The position numbers and the translations under genes were made by a program. The notes below the pieces were generated by a model, which was given only the letters and a program-made list of their open reading frames with translations, was not told the origin of the DNA and made no database searches. From Xanthoparmelia taractica (lineage: Eukaryota; Ascomycota; Lecanoromycetes; Lecanorales; Parmeliaceae), in contig JANQBS010000033.1 of NCBI GenBank assembly GCA_033085395.1, positions 1 to 64,000 of the forward strand: a stretch of DNA of 64,000 nt, in the 5' to 3' direction. Positions 32,630 through 45,127 of the stretch are shown here, one piece after another; within the stretch, counting starts at the first letter, position 1; each line of letters begins with the position of its first letter.

Positions 32630-34990
32630 CTATTTCTTTTGGCCGCTGACCAGCAGCTGTACCTGTCTCTCCAACTTCTCCAATCTCTCGTCTTTCTCTT
32701 GCAGTTGCTTCTTCAATTTTTTCACCTCTTGTTCCAGGTCCTCTTCACCATCGCCATCATCGTCCGGAACGGCTCTTCTACGCTTCCTCCTTGTTCCCGC
32801 AACCCCAGACGTATTCTGCGCGCTCTCTGAATTCTCCAGTTGCGTTTGGTCGGCGCCCGCCTCTCTGTGCACCCGGCGAAGGTGCTCGGCCAAGTTTTCC
32901 TTGCGGGAGAAGTCTACGCCAACGTGGCGCTTGCAATCTGGGTATGGGCACTTGCAAGATGCTTTAGGCCCGCCATGCTGGCGATGTACTTCTCGTTGAT
33001 GACGGAGCAGACCGCCGGAGTAGGTGAAGCCGCGGATATTGTCGCATTCAGGCTCTTCGCAGACGTAAGGTCTTTCGTGCTTGTCCATGTGTTTCCTGTG
33101 ACAAGGGGTTCAGCGTGCACGCTCACAGAATTCAGATAGCCAGGACAGTTCGACTTACTTCCACTCGCATTTCCGCGAGAATACAGGGGGCTGATGTTGT
33201 GCATGTTCCGCGTGGTTGCAATACAGCAGGCCTTCTGCGTTTTGAGGTGGATCTTGAGACCTGCGACTTTTCGGATGAGAACCAGTATTCTCTGCCACAC
33301 TTGGAGATGACATCAGAGATATGCCAGGGCTTATTACGTTTGACGGGAGCACAGGAACATAAGGCGAGGTGGTTTGCTCTGAAGTGCTGCTGCCTGGGCT
33401 AGGGTAGGTTTGCATATCGCTTATTTGGAGCCCGAGACCAAATACAAGGCTCCCAAGGCTGCCGGCTGCCCCTTGAGAACTTTCCAAATCCGCCGTTTGG
33501 TTTCGCTGGGCATAGGTTGGGATGATACTGCTTCGATCAGTGCGTAGCGGTGTTGTTAACACACTCTCTGCTAGGTCGAAAGACTGCCAAGGAATATCGT
33601 TGGGTGCGTAAGCAGGAGATGAAACAGGGTTGATGCCTTGGCAATAAGGCCACACTGTAGATGTCAGATGGAGGTCTGAGGAAGTGCTTGATGGAGGAGA
33701 TATATAAGAATACGAGGGTACACTAGGCGCGTACGATGTAGGCAACGTATTCTCGTGGGCAGCTACATCGATGAGATTAGTCATAAGCATTTTGGTCCCA
33801 TGACTGCGCGTATGACTCACCATCACTAGCGCGTCGCGCAACGCCTGTCGGTGTTGGATGCAGCCATGAAAAATTAGAATAAGTATTTGAAGCAGGGCCA
33901 GCCCAGACTTCAGACAGATCTATCCAAAGACTGTCAGTAAAATAAAGATAGTCGTGACTTTGCTGCCTGGAAGATTTACCTTGTTGCTGGCTTGGCTGTC
34001 CTGTCCGTAAGTTCTCGCTTAAAGGTGCTGCTCCTCTCGGATTGCGTGTCGGCGGCCCTTTTGTGTTATTGCCCGAAGGTCCATAGAACATCCAGCAGAC
34101 GCCCCATAAGACCAACAGTGAAGGCTCGATGTTCCATGGCCAAGTCGTGCTCAGAGGACGATGACCGTTGGGCCATTCAGTGAACCATTCTTCTCCAATG
34201 CGCTGTGAGTATTGCCAGCGGAGATGCGAATGCAGATTGTGTGCTTCAATAATACGAAGAAGGTGGCGAATGGTTGCCTCTAGCACATTTTTTTGTAGGC
34301 TCCGGAGTAAGTGATGAAAATTAGCGACAAACTCATCGCAAACTAGTTCGCCACTCAAAGATTTTTCAGCTAAGCCACTACTTTTTCGTACAGCATGGCT
34401 ACCCAACCGATATTGCAGCCTACCTAAAAGCGCACCTGTGAGACAAAGGAGATTCTCATCAAGGACCTTGATGCTTTCGGTGAATCTGACGAGGTGGAGG
34501 TCATGCTGGAGGAACAGGCGATCTTGCGCAGCAATCACGCGGATGGAGTAATCCCCATGTTTGGTATAGCACTCCAATTCGTTAAGAAGACTAGTATACG
34601 ATTAGCACCATCAGTATTGAAGATAAATGTAAGACTCTTTTTCGTTACCCAGCGACTTCTGGCCCCGGCTTACGTCTTACTGTTCGTCTGACCGTTCGTC
34701 CACACCTTGGCAAATGGTTTGCAAGGTCCGTAAGAGGTTGGCCTAAATATGAACAAGATGTAACAACTCTGTATAAAGACTGTCAGCTAGCGTCATCACC
34801 TCCATGAAAGAGCTACTACATACCCCTGACTAGGCTTGCAAGCACATGTATTGAGTATAGCAGCACGAGAGAGTCTACGTGACTCAAAAGATGAAACCCA
34901 ATCTGTAATGGGGTACCTCTTCATGAGACCTTTGAAGTTTTGAAAGAGGCGTGAGAACTTGGCAGCAGCGCATAGAAAAAGACGAGCCAT
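32630..34990 (-). CDS. C2H2 zinc-finger protein with C-terminal coiled coil
   Basis: Firm exons are about 34596-33980, 33919-33821, 33762-33159 and 33095-32630, with introns of 60, 58 and 63 bp bearing CTGAC/CTAAT branch points. The C-terminal part has three linked fingers: an atypical one ending CEWKKHMDKH, then YVCEEPEC...RHQREVH, then CKCPYPDC...LAEHLRRVH. A basic patch (RRKRRR) and an acidic/heptad coiled coil of about 35 residues follow. This suggests a nuclear DNA-binding protein that may dimerise. The N-terminal half is a helical region of unknown function. Further exons may reach an ATG at 34988-34990, but the frame then meets a TAG at 34743-34745 where a Trp codon would fit. The true start, and whether the allele is intact, are open. 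A related gene lies at 54.3 kb. Confidence 0.7.
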
Positions 34991-37470
34991 GCTTGGCTTG
35001 CTCCCCACAACAGACATATAGTTGGTGGCAAAAGTAGATATTACATGGCAGGTACATTACTAGCAACAGGAGACGATAGGACAACGGGACCACGGTCCTT
35101 TTATGCAAGCTCATGCTTGAAACAACTTACCGTACTATCATCACAAAGTGATTGCTCCAATTAGGGTCGGAGTACGGTGGATAAGCCTCGCGGTAGTGAG
35201 CCACAGCAGCTGCATGATGAAGTCAGAGACTCGCGCTTGACGATGTTACATTTCTCGTGCTTATATGGAGCTGCGGTTGAAATGGAAGGCCTTAATCAAT
35301 GAGGCTGGAAGCAGAAACCGTTTCGGGTTATTAGTAAGTTGGCGGACTCGGCAAATTTTAGACGATTGGGGACACTAAGGGCACAGCCTCATGTGGCTCC
35401 TTCATCCTGTCTCCGAGCAGTCATTGGGTAGACAAGTATACAGCGCTGTCGTATCGAGTTAAGCGTGTGTTACACATCAGCTGAAAGGCTGAAATATTAG
35501 CGGATCGTGGCTGATGCTCTAGAGAAGCGCGCAAGATCTAAAGGTAAGTTCCGAATTCCGAGGTGACTTCTCTTCACCGACTATTTTTCCCAATTCCTCA
35601 GTTATCTTCGCTAGGTGGCCGAACCTACAATGTGTGTTTTACGCACGGCGAGAGCGAAAAGGGTCGGTCACCTCTTTACTCCTATGTTCCACGACTGATA
35701 TACATGCATGGGAAGCAGGACATGCCGAGACCGCAGTTTGTGCGACAAACAATGAACGGATTCGCTTAATGGTTCAAGCTAGCACCAACTCCCGAAACTG
35801 GCCAGTGAGAGCCTCAGCTCTATTGCCTCTGACGCAAAACATGTTGACCCATTGTTCACCATGTCCTGGCCTTGACCAATTGAGGACTACCTTGGTGAGC
35901 CCTGCTGCAATGATGGGTTGTAAGGCGCCGAGTTGACCTCTTCTATATCCAATCACCCCACGAGCATAGCTTTTCTCTTCGTCCTCCTAGTGCATCCATC
36001 CAAAGATATAGGATTCGGACTCGAGCTAATCCAGGGAAAACTCGAGTAGACTCAACTTTAGTATGTTAATAATATAAGCCGGTTCCTGCCAATGGGCTGT
36101 GAGACCGTCAAGGGACATGTTGACTCAGGAGATGCATGAAAAGAGTACCTGAGGCCTGCAGACCAAGCCCCGTCATCTGGAGGATCAATGTTCGCAGACT
36201 CAGGGACCTAAGCATCATCAATCTGCGCATGGCTGCTCAACCTCGTTTTGAGGACGGGCTACAGGGCAGACTGGGTCACGCCTGGTCAGTGGTCTACAGT
36301 GGATCCAAATATGCGCAAACGGAATTGAGTAGAGTGAACGGCGTATCCAAATCGAGATAAACATCCGTGCCATTTGACCGATTGATGCAGGCACCTCATG
36401 TGCGCGAGAACTATGGCTGTGCCAGGAAAGAAGGCGCTGAGCAGAAACCATCCTGCGTTCCAGGAGTATGCCCAATCCATTGACTGCTAATGTAGCAGAG
36501 AGCCAGATTGCTTCTAGCGGTGGCTTGGGTCGTGACTCAGGGAAAACAACAAAACCTGTACCTTGAAACCACTGTGCAAGGGTTATGACCAGAAAACAGA
36601 GGTCAAGGGACGATCGGGTGATAGGCCAGTTCGAAGTCTACTCATCGATGACTGGTCTCCAGTGACTCAACATCTGAGGCACAAAGCTGTTGTGCAGGTC
36701 TGGTCATCCCAGAGGCTGTTTACTTGGGCAGCACTGGCCTACCTTTTGGAATTTATTGACTATACGTTGAGTCTACGTCGGCCCCGTTAAAAGGTACCGT
36801 ATTTACGGGCTCGTCTATCATCTTCTCAAAAAATACAAAATAGATACGGCGACAGTTCGGCCAAAGAGAAAAACAAGAAAAGAAACTCATAGCAAGAGCA
36901 GAACGGCCTCCAGGGCCATGTGTCCCGGAACCATGAGTGTTTAAGCGTGTCTTTTCAGTAATCACCAGATCATCCATGAAAGAGCCCATACAATCGGTAA
37001 GCCTTTGTAATGGTTATTGATATTATCATTTTGAGAGCGTGAGATTTCTTTAGTCACTCAGGGCTTCAATTGCTTGACAGTGTGGAGCACTAGGCAAAGC
37101 TTCCACGCCGCTGGGAATATCGGTGCGCTTGCTGGTTCGGTGGACCCGCAATGCTGACACGACTGGAGGTCGAAATGTTAGAAAGAGAGTCTGGTTCTAA
37201 TGCATCACTACTGTCTCCATGTTCGGTCTTGTTCTCGCCTCTGCTCCTGTGAAAACCTGCGCTGTTGTTCGATATCACTTTCGAGATGCTTGATGACCCT
37301 TAAGATTTGATATTGATAATGACAAGTGAAAATATGCTATCCTTCCTTGTCGGCATAATGCAGAGGAAATACGTCTGGAGCGCCTTAGCAAGCAATGCTA
37401 TCTGACTCCCCACCAATGCACAGGTTTTCAAGGACGCCTGTTCAATGTGACTCTCCAATCTCCTCAGTCT
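34991..37470. other. Intergenic, no supportable gene
   Basis: Only short ORFs below 110 codons are present, none with a recognisable domain or matching splice sites. No repeat structure was noticed. Confidence 0.5.
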
Positions 37471-38353
37471 TTACACCAAGCACGCTCCAAACGGTGTACT
37501 CTCTCTAAGATCCTCCACCAAATCTTCCACATTACTCATGTGCCTCCCCAACAGAGCTTGCTTCTCCTCCGTCGTCTTGGTTCCTGCTTGTCTTCTTCCT
37601 CCCTCTGCACTGCCCACTCTCTTACTCGAATTTCTGTGCAGTCCACCTTCAGCACTGTTGGATGTCGGTGTCTCAGGCATCAAGTAGAAGTAGAGGAACT
37701 CTACGATCTTCATCTTCACCTCCCTAGTAGTCCCCCTACTCTTGAACAAGCTCGTCAAAGTCAATAACCCATCCAGCGTCTCAAAAGTCCTGGTATTTAC
37801 TGGCGCAGCCAACAATGCAGTGACCAGTGTGAGAAGCGTCGATGATTGGATTGCGGGACAGCATGTTGGGTCGAGGAGGTCGAGAAGCAAGTTCATGTAG
37901 ATTTCGCGAGCGAAGAGGGATCGGGAGGGAGGATGGATGAGGAGGATGCCTTGGAGAAGTTCTAGGGTCGAGACAATGAGGAGGTCGTTCTGGCCGTTTG
38001 AAGCTCTGGAAAGAAGGCGCTCCAGGCACGCTATCACTCTGATTGCGACTATAGCGTAACGATTAGCACCACGCTTGAACAACGACAGGCGGGTTGACAA
38101 GAGTACCATTCCACTCAAAGCCTTCTTGTAGTTTGAAGAACTCTCGAAACGCGAGATCATCTTTCAACGATGACAGCTCCTTTGCAGTCTGCTTTGACGC
38201 TCCATTGGACACCACTGAGCTTCGGCGGTCTGTGGGGTTTTTTGAAAGGCATATTTGGGCTAGGAGGCCTTCGAGTTGGCGTAGACCTTTTCTGACCTTT
38301 ACGCCATCATAGGAGGATAGGTAGTCGAAGGACAGCGAGAGAAGAGACTCCAT
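37471..38353 (-). CDS. Cdc14, septation initiation network protein
   Basis: Two exons (38353-38107 and 38048-37471) separated by a 58-bp intron with a CTAAT branch encode 274 residues. The protein begins MESLLSLSFDYLSSYDGVKVRKGLRQLEG in frame, has an all-helical middle (LERLLSRASNGQNDLLIVSTLELLQG) and ends with KQALLGRHMSNVEDLVEDLRESTPFG. All are landmarks of the fungal Cdc14 family (fission yeast Cdc14, not the phosphatase of the same name in budding yeast). Cdc14 binds the Sid1 kinase at the spindle pole body to trigger septum formation. It faces GGPP synthase across a 425-bp shared promoter. No defects are seen. Confidence 0.93.
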
Positions 38354-38778
38354 TGTCGGTTTGATAGATCTGATTGCGGATTGATGCTATGAGCCTGTTT
38401 TATTTTCCCCCCAATTTCATCTCCTTTCGGCAATATGTAAACATAGCGTTGGCGGGACATCAAAGATCCGCCAGCCACCTGCTGCGGGCAAGCTTCATTT
38501 CCCCCATTCGTGCTTCGTTGGAAGACTTAATGGTGACATTGCCAGCGGTACAATCCCATGTACCTTTTTAAGCAACAACCCTGTTGGACCAGTATCCAGT
38601 GCCATGACGTCTAAAGGCCCCTCCGCAGGGCATCTGATCACCCGCCCTCGGCTCCAGGCAGCGAACCCACAATCACAGGGTCTCAACATATTTCCTTATC
38701 CATGCACGGCTCTAAAGTCCTCAAGCCTGCTCCAGACCTGTGAAATCCGCAGAGTAACCATCCGATCACCGCGGCAAT
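38354..38778. promoter_or_regulatory. Shared promoter between cdc14 and GGPP synthase
   Basis: These 425 bp separate two divergent start codons and must hold both promoters. No convincing TATA box or operator repeat is visible. Confidence 0.5.
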
Positions 38779-39937
38779 ATGGTATCCGACACCTTCAAAT
38801 CGCCTAATTCCATACCCCCTCGCAAAAGCTCCACAGGTCTCGGAAGTGGCCATGTCAACCATACACAACCGGTCCTCAAGCCAGTTGCCGAAGGCAGCTG
38901 GATGTCTCACACTAAGAAGCCGTCGAATACGCCGTCCTTGACACCGCCAGACCCCAATAATTCGGCCGAAAGCATTGCGAGGCATGTAAACGGCACGATT
39001 TGGTCGCAGGAAAAGGAAAGAATTGTCATGGGACCGTATGAATATCTGCTCAACTCCCCTGGAAAAGATATACGAAAGCAACTGATCGAGGCATTCAACG
39101 CATGGTTGGATGTTCCGCCGGAGAGTCTCGCGATAATCACGAATGTGGTGGGGATGCTGCATACGGCGTCACTACTCATCGATGATGTCGAAGACTCGTC
39201 TATCCTCCGACGCGGTATGCCAGTCGCACACAGCATCTTTGGAACGGCTCAGACGATCAACTCCGCAAATTACGTCTACTTCGCTGCACTGCAAGAGCTG
39301 TTCAAACTTCAGAATCCCAAGGTCATCAAGATATACTCGGAAGAACTATGCAATCTGCATCGGGGACAAGGGATGGATCTCTTCTGGCGGGACACCTTGA
39401 ACTGTCCCAGTGAAGACGACTACCTAGAGATGGTGGGGAACAAAACTGGTGGGCTCTTCCGGCTAGCAGTGCAATTGATGCAGGCCGAAAGCAGCAACAA
39501 CAAGTGGGTCTACCTCCCTATTAACCAAACACTCTCTCGCTTACAGTTCATCTAGACACTTCGTACCCCTAGTCAACACAATAGGCCTCCTCTTCCAAAT
39601 CCGCGACGACTACATGAACCTCTCCAGCAGCGAATACACCGACAACAAAGGCCTCTGCGAAGATCTCACCGAAGGCAAATTCTCCTTCCCAATCATCCAC
39701 AGCATCCGCTCCAACCCGCAGAACCGGCAATTGATCAACATTCTGAAGCAAAAAACCACGGATGACGGAGTCAAGAAGTATGCCGTCAAGTACATGGAGA
39801 GTACGGGTAGCTTCGAATACTGCAGAGTTATATTGAGGGATTTGAGAGAGAAGGCTTTGATGATGGTTGAGGAGGCTGATGAGGGTACAGGGCGGGGGGC
39901 TGGAGTGAGGATGTTTTTGGACAAAATGGCAGTTTGA
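38779..39937 (+). CDS. Geranylgeranyl diphosphate synthase
   Basis: Exons 38779-39503 and 39556-39937 with a 52-bp intron (GTGGGT..ATCTAG) encode 368 residues. This trans-prenyltransferase condenses isopentenyl diphosphate with farnesyl diphosphate to C20 GGPP for protein geranylgeranylation, carotenoids and diterpenes. Both Asp-rich motifs are present: DDVED at about residues 135-139 within LLIDDVEDSSILRRG, and DDYMN at about 259-263 within FQIRDDYMN. The KIYSEELCNLHRGQGMDL and NKTGGLF segments are conserved. The motif SQEKERIVMGPYEYLLNSPGKDIR is typical of housekeeping fungal GGPPS (al-3/Bts1). No cyclase or P450 lies beside it, so a dedicated diterpene cluster is unlikely. The 75-residue N-terminal lead is variable. 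Confidence 0.95.
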
Positions 39938-41298
39938 TATTTACCATACTTCCCACGTTGGCGTTCTGGATAGTCATATACCCGGGACCATTGAGCCGGC
40001 AAGGATTTTGAAGAGGCTGGATATATCAAGGAATTATAACGAGCTCCACCGATGTAGCGAAGACTAATGGTACTGGCGCACGTATACAATCCAAAGCAAA
40101 ACAAAGAAAAGGAAAAAAAAAAACCAACGCCGCCGCTACCTATGCAAGGCCTTAAAAAGCACCACCGAAGCTATAACCACCCACGCTCGCTCGCTCGCTC
40201 GTCCCTCCTCTCTTCCTCCTCTTTACCCCGTATCAATAACCGCGCTGCTAATATACCGAGAGCATTTGAGCCAACAACTCCCTATTCCCTCTTTCATCCA
40301 AACCGTCCAAATGATAGCTGGACCCCGTAACGGGTGGCGTTCGTATGATCTCTCTGGCCGGATTATTGAAAGCTCTCTCTCGCACGCGTTGGTGAAGTCT
40401 GCGAATTTGTACGCCCGGACGCCGACAAGCAAGTCGGTTGCGGTTTGCCTGTAGGAGATCTTTCGGAGCCGCGGTAGATTTTTAATGCGAGGTCATCTTT
40501 GGCGTGCGTTGAAGGGGGAGGTCATGCTGGTGCAGGTGCTGATTGGGTTCATAGTGGAGGGGGTGTTAGCGGTACAGGAAGGACTGGGTGAATGGTCCGG
40601 AGGTCTGACGACGCGGTCACTTTGTGTCTTTTTTTTGAGGACGTCTTACGCTGCTATCACTGTAGAATGTATGCTTTCTCTTGCCTGCGAGAGAGCTGGC
40701 TACACCAGGCGTCATGATTGCCAGTATCAGAGTCAGCGCCGACCTCGAGAACTGTATGCCTGGCCCTCGTGCTGTAAGGATCGTGTAATGGAAAGCGAGC
40801 AATCCTGGCAAAGGGCAATATGCATAGCGATTCAGGCTGAGGTTAAGGCTGGTGGTGTTTCGGCTTCAACACAGTATCAATGAAGGATTCAGATTCTTGT
40901 TGGCCATGGCCGTTAGCCACATTGCACTGTCGAAGACTATGGGATAACTCCCATTGTGCATATTCCACGCGGACAGTGGTGAAATCTTGATGGCGGAGCA
41001 ACTTCTTCGACCATTCTATACGGCGTTGCCGGCGTCTCAGTGATTCAAAATACCTATGCCCAGGCATCCAGCTGCGAGTAAAGTAGGCGAATGCCCCACG
41101 ATCGAGCAGATGTTCTTCGAAAGATGCAACATGGCGCAATCTCTTGATAAGCAAAGCATGTCGTTGACAAACCACCTCGGCGCCCGCGATACCTCGGGAT
41201 CGCGGATATATGTCCACATGGAGCTACCGTGAGGTCGGGTCACAAAACATCAAATCGCTACGCCATCCCGTCTTACTACATAAGCAGCTTATCCCTTG
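39938..41298. other. Intergenic, no confident gene
   Basis: The minus-strand frame at 40843-41217 (124 codons) has protein-like composition but no recognised domain or expression signal; it could be a small lineage gene. An A-rich run lies near 40095-40125 and a (CTCG)n run near 40190. The right end is the promoter of the peroxidase gene. Confidence 0.4.
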
Positions 41299-42062
41299 AT
41301 GCAACCCACCCTCTTACTACAAGCAAGCACAAGACGTTGCCTATACCCCGCCTCCGGAGCTACCGTCTCGAGTCGATACAGATCCCATACGAGAGCCTAC
41401 ACCATGGCATCGGCTACAAGTTTCTACGATTTCAAGCCTCTGGACAGTATGCCCCAGCCATGCTCCCTCTCCCCACAATACCCTGCGCCACCCCTCCGCA
41501 CTCTCCCCCACCATACTGACCCCCCCCCCCAGAAAAAGGCCAACCCTACCCCCTCTCCACCCTCAAAAACAAAGTCGTCCTCATCGTCAACACGGCCTCA
41601 AAATGCGGCTTCACGCCCCAATTCGAAGGGCTCGAGAAGCTCTACAAGAAAATAAAAACGGAGCACCCAGACGACTTTATAATCCTCGGCTTCCCCTGCA
41701 ACCAGTTCGCGCAGCAGGACCCCGGCGACAACGACGCCATCCAGTCGTTTTGCCTGAGCAACTACGGGGTCTCGTTCCCGGTGCTGGGCAAGACGGACGT
41801 GAATGGGGATAAGGCGGAGCCGGTGTACGAGTGGTTGAAGGGGCAGGTGCCGGGTATGTTTGGGTTGAAGAGGGTAAAGTGGAATTTTGAGAAGTTTTTG
41901 GTGGGCAGGGATGGGGTATGTTTTGCTTATCGCTTGTACAGATGCGTGGTTGCTGATATTTAGTAGCAAGTCAAGGGCCGGTGGGCGAGTACTACGAAGC
42001 CGGAGAGCTTGGAGGGACCGATACTGGAGGCGCTGAAGGAGGGCAAGAAATCCGAGCTATGA
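41299..42062 (+). CDS. Thiol glutathione peroxidase (Gpx3/Hyr1-like), possible dual start
   Basis: Three exons (to 41446, 41533-41915, 41967-42062); introns are 86 and 51 bp. From the ATG at 41404 the protein has 173 residues, the usual length. Catalytic Cys39 lies in NTASKCGFTPQ, a second conserved site is FPCNQF at 68-73, and the likely resolving Cys is 88; WNF follows near VKWNFEKFLV. Such Cys-type enzymes use thioredoxin to reduce hydroperoxides and can act as redox sensors. An upstream in-frame ATG at 41299 adds 35 residues rich in Arg, Ser and Thr with no acidic residue, like a mitochondrial presequence. Both starts may be used. The 3' end of intron 1 carries a long C run. It converges on the Sam35-like gene. 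Confidence 0.93.
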
Positions 42063-42201
42063 GGGTCTATCGGAATTTAAACGGCAGGCGCTTCTCTCTC
42101 TGCTCTCTTCACTCTGAGGTCAGGGAAACATGGATTTTGGTAATGAAAAAGAGCTTATAGGATCATTCACTTTAAATCATTTTGTGATCGCGAGGAGTTC
42201 T

Positions 42202-43338
42202 TCACGCATCGTCGCCAAACCAGCCCTCCGTAATCCTTTTCTGATGCTCCACAAGGTTACCATATTGCGCCAACCCCTCTTTCAACCTTGTTTGCTTCCA
42301 ATCCAGGTCTTCATCGAGGAAAACATGTGTGTAAGCAAAGACGCTCGCATCGAAGAGTCCGGGCGTTTCCTCGCCAAAGAAATACTCATCGTCTCCCAAT
42401 AGTTCCGAGAGTGCTTCGAACGCTTTATCGCAGTCTCGGTACAACGCTTCCGCATCAATCGTTGGTGATTGCTTGAGAAGCTCAGTCTCGGCGGCGGCCC
42501 GTAGTTGATGAGAAAGAGCGAACCGCGCAAGGACGTTTGAAGTGTTGGAGTTAATGTAGAGAGGAAGGACAATGGATGCGAAGTTTGGAGAGAGGTAGAG
42601 CGAGTACAGCTAGAGCGCATGGATGTTACTCAACGATTGGCCGAGGAACGGAGGTGAGACTTACGTAGGCATTGCGGATCCGATAATTAAGAAGGGACAT
42701 GTAAGCTTCATATCGTATATCTGAAGAATTCTTGGAGGTGGTATTTGATTTCAAAGAACCATAAACCTCTGCTGGCTGGTTCGTTTTTCCCCATACTTCA
42801 TCTGGAGGACTCCCTGCTTTCTCTTTACTGGCGTTCTTTTCGCGTACCCAGCGTTCGATGCGGGTCGAGGGGACTGGGAAAACGGCTTCTCCAGGATTCT
42901 TGGAGCTTTGCGCCGGTAAAAGGAAGGGAAGAGCTCCAGTCGGCGAAGCATGATTGTTTGAAGATATCGTGACGAAATCAATACCCTGGAAAATCAGATA
43001 GGCCTGGTAAGTCGCTGTCAGTATGCGTAGATACCACCAGCCAAGCGCTGGTTTCTCTGCCCCCTCACCTGCCATTTCAAACAGCCCGGGTTGAAAGATG
43101 GTGCGCCAAGCTGGGCACCTTCTTTCGTCGTAAAGATCCAGAGGGAGTGTCTGTTGCGGTTCTGTGGTGATCGCTGTGGGAGCTCATTGACAGGATATGT
43201 CCGTAAAGGAAATTTGTCGAAGAGACGCCTTATTGGTTGCGGTGTGGTAAACCATTGTGGCGAAGTCTCTGTATTCTGGAGATTGTGCCGACTCGGTTTC
43301 GGTCGCGCTTCGGAGGTCGCATCAGCATCGTGTGGCAT
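42202..43338 (-). CDS. Metaxin/Sam35-like mitochondrial SAM complex subunit
   Basis: Exons 43338-43069, 43003-42665 and 42609-42202 (introns of 65 and 55 bp) encode 338 residues. The N-terminal half reads LFDKFPLRTYPVNELP...SLWIFTTKEGAQLGAPSFNPGCLKWQAYLIFQGIDFVTISSNNHASPTGALPFLLP across two exons; this is the metaxin-type thioredoxin-fold segment of fungal Sam35/Tom38. The C-terminal half is a GST-C-like helical domain with EALSELLGDDEYFFGEETPGLFDASVFAYTH. The SAM complex inserts beta-barrel proteins into the mitochondrial outer membrane, and Sam35 recognises the beta-signal. No transmembrane anchor is obvious. Metaxin 1/Sam37 would be the alternative name. Confidence 0.88.
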
Positions 43339-45127
43339 TGCTCAGGTCCATGCTGATGCAGTCTATAAAATTTCGGAGTCGTCGATCTATCTGATTCAGC
43401 CCTACCATCTTAGAACTAAGCCTTACCACTGCTATCCAACCAGATGGAAAGTCTTAACAGCCTCATCACGTGCTTTATCTTCCAGCTTTCTTACCTCCAT
43501 ATCGTTATCCAAATTTCTAGTAGGTATCTAATGTCTTAATACTACTTACGTTCATCTACGATCTAAGGTGGCTTAAGGGCTTTTCGTCGGGCCAGATCAT
43601 TTCTGCGAGGGCGCCGAGTAGGGATTCTGCAAATAGCCAAGAGTCAGAAAATTGGCTTAGGGAGGAGGGTCTGTCTATCGCACTGCTATTTTTGTCCAGT
43701 CGTCTAATACTTGTCGCCGCTTGAAATCTCTAGGATGTATGGCCGCCAATACCACAAGTCCACCCATTGCACTTAAGCTATTGTAACGTGGAGCTTTCAA
43801 TATTCCAAAATCTGCGCTAGTCTCTCCCCAGTCAATTTTCCTACTTGCCAGACTCGAAAACTCTCACCCCCTGTCTTTCGGTACGCCACGGTGGCAAGCA
43901 TAACGGGGTTAGCATGGGCAAGGCTTGCTAAGCTTCTGGGGAACGCTTTTGCGGAACAATTGTACCCGTCCTCCAAGCTGAACACATAGACTTGTTGGGG
44001 GACGATTGGGGGCTGGAGTTGGCGTCTTGACGGGCCTAGCTGCTTCTCCACACATGTGCGGTCTGCCAGTCTGTGTCCTCTATTCTGTCCAATCAAAATA
44101 TATCAATTGCGGAAGACTTTACTTACGCTACAGAGGCTCCACACAGATGGGGAAAAACCACATTTTGACGGTTGTATTTACTTAATAGCACAACTTTGAA
44201 GGCTAATGCGGGCTATCGCAGGTGAATATGTGCAGTAGTACACGAGACTAAATGTTGGCCACAGAGCCTAGTCTTTACGCCATTGGGATAGGAAGGTCTG
44301 CCGCTGGCGTCACGCGGTATCGAGCAAAGGAAAAGGGACTCCGCTTTGCCTCACTATTGATGGGAGAACTGGCGGTCAGGTCATACACTGCAGGCATTGA
44401 CGACGGCGATTGTCCACTGTGAGGATAATGACAGGCCATATTGGACTTTTACCTCCGTAGGTGGCTGAAGAATTGAAAGAAGTGGAGAAAAAAGCACGTG
44501 GAAGAGCTCCAAAAATGCAGGTAATTCAGGCAAGGTAGAACTTTGGTTGCTGCGAAGGCCAGACCCTCATAGCCATTCCCTTCGAGTATAAATTGGACAT
44601 GTTCTCCCATCATCTCAGTCTATGAAGTCTGATACAGAACACATATTCAGCTACTTTACTGCCCATCGAGTTTGAAAAAAGATTGACATCTAATTATTCC
44701 CGATAATTGAAAAGGTTCGCATTTATTATTTTTAATCATCTGAAAATGCAGGGCAAGAACGGAACGGCCCGTTGCAGCCCGCTTTTCCTTCCTCTTTTTT
44801 AATTCATCACAGACTCTGCAAATCATCATCCCACCCAACTTATTTCAATCCAATCCATTTAACCCCTCTTGTTCCTCCTTCCACTTCCCACTTTACATCT
44901 TCTTACTTCTTACATCTTACAGCTTCTGTATTCTTCTTTCACACACTCGTTCACACATATCATTACTCTGCATCTAACTTCTCATGTGTTGAAGTAAATA
45001 TATTCAGAGTTCGACGTTGCTCACCCGTTGAACTCATAAGCTCGCAACCAGCTCAGCTACCTCGGCCACTTTGCCCATTCAACTTATACCTTGACACCCA
45101 CGCAAAACTGCTCAGACAGCTACTGAA
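43339..45127. other. Intergenic, no confident gene
   Basis: Holds the promoter of the Sam35-like gene and, from about 44760, a CT-rich stretch likely to be the 5' leader of the copper-fist gene. The minus-strand frame 43797-44096 has no known domain. Confidence 0.5.

Noticed and set aside
38779..43338. Possible terpenoid gene cluster around GGPP synthase
   Set aside because: Neighbours are Cdc14, a peroxidase and a mitochondrial import subunit; no cyclase, P450 or transporter is present.
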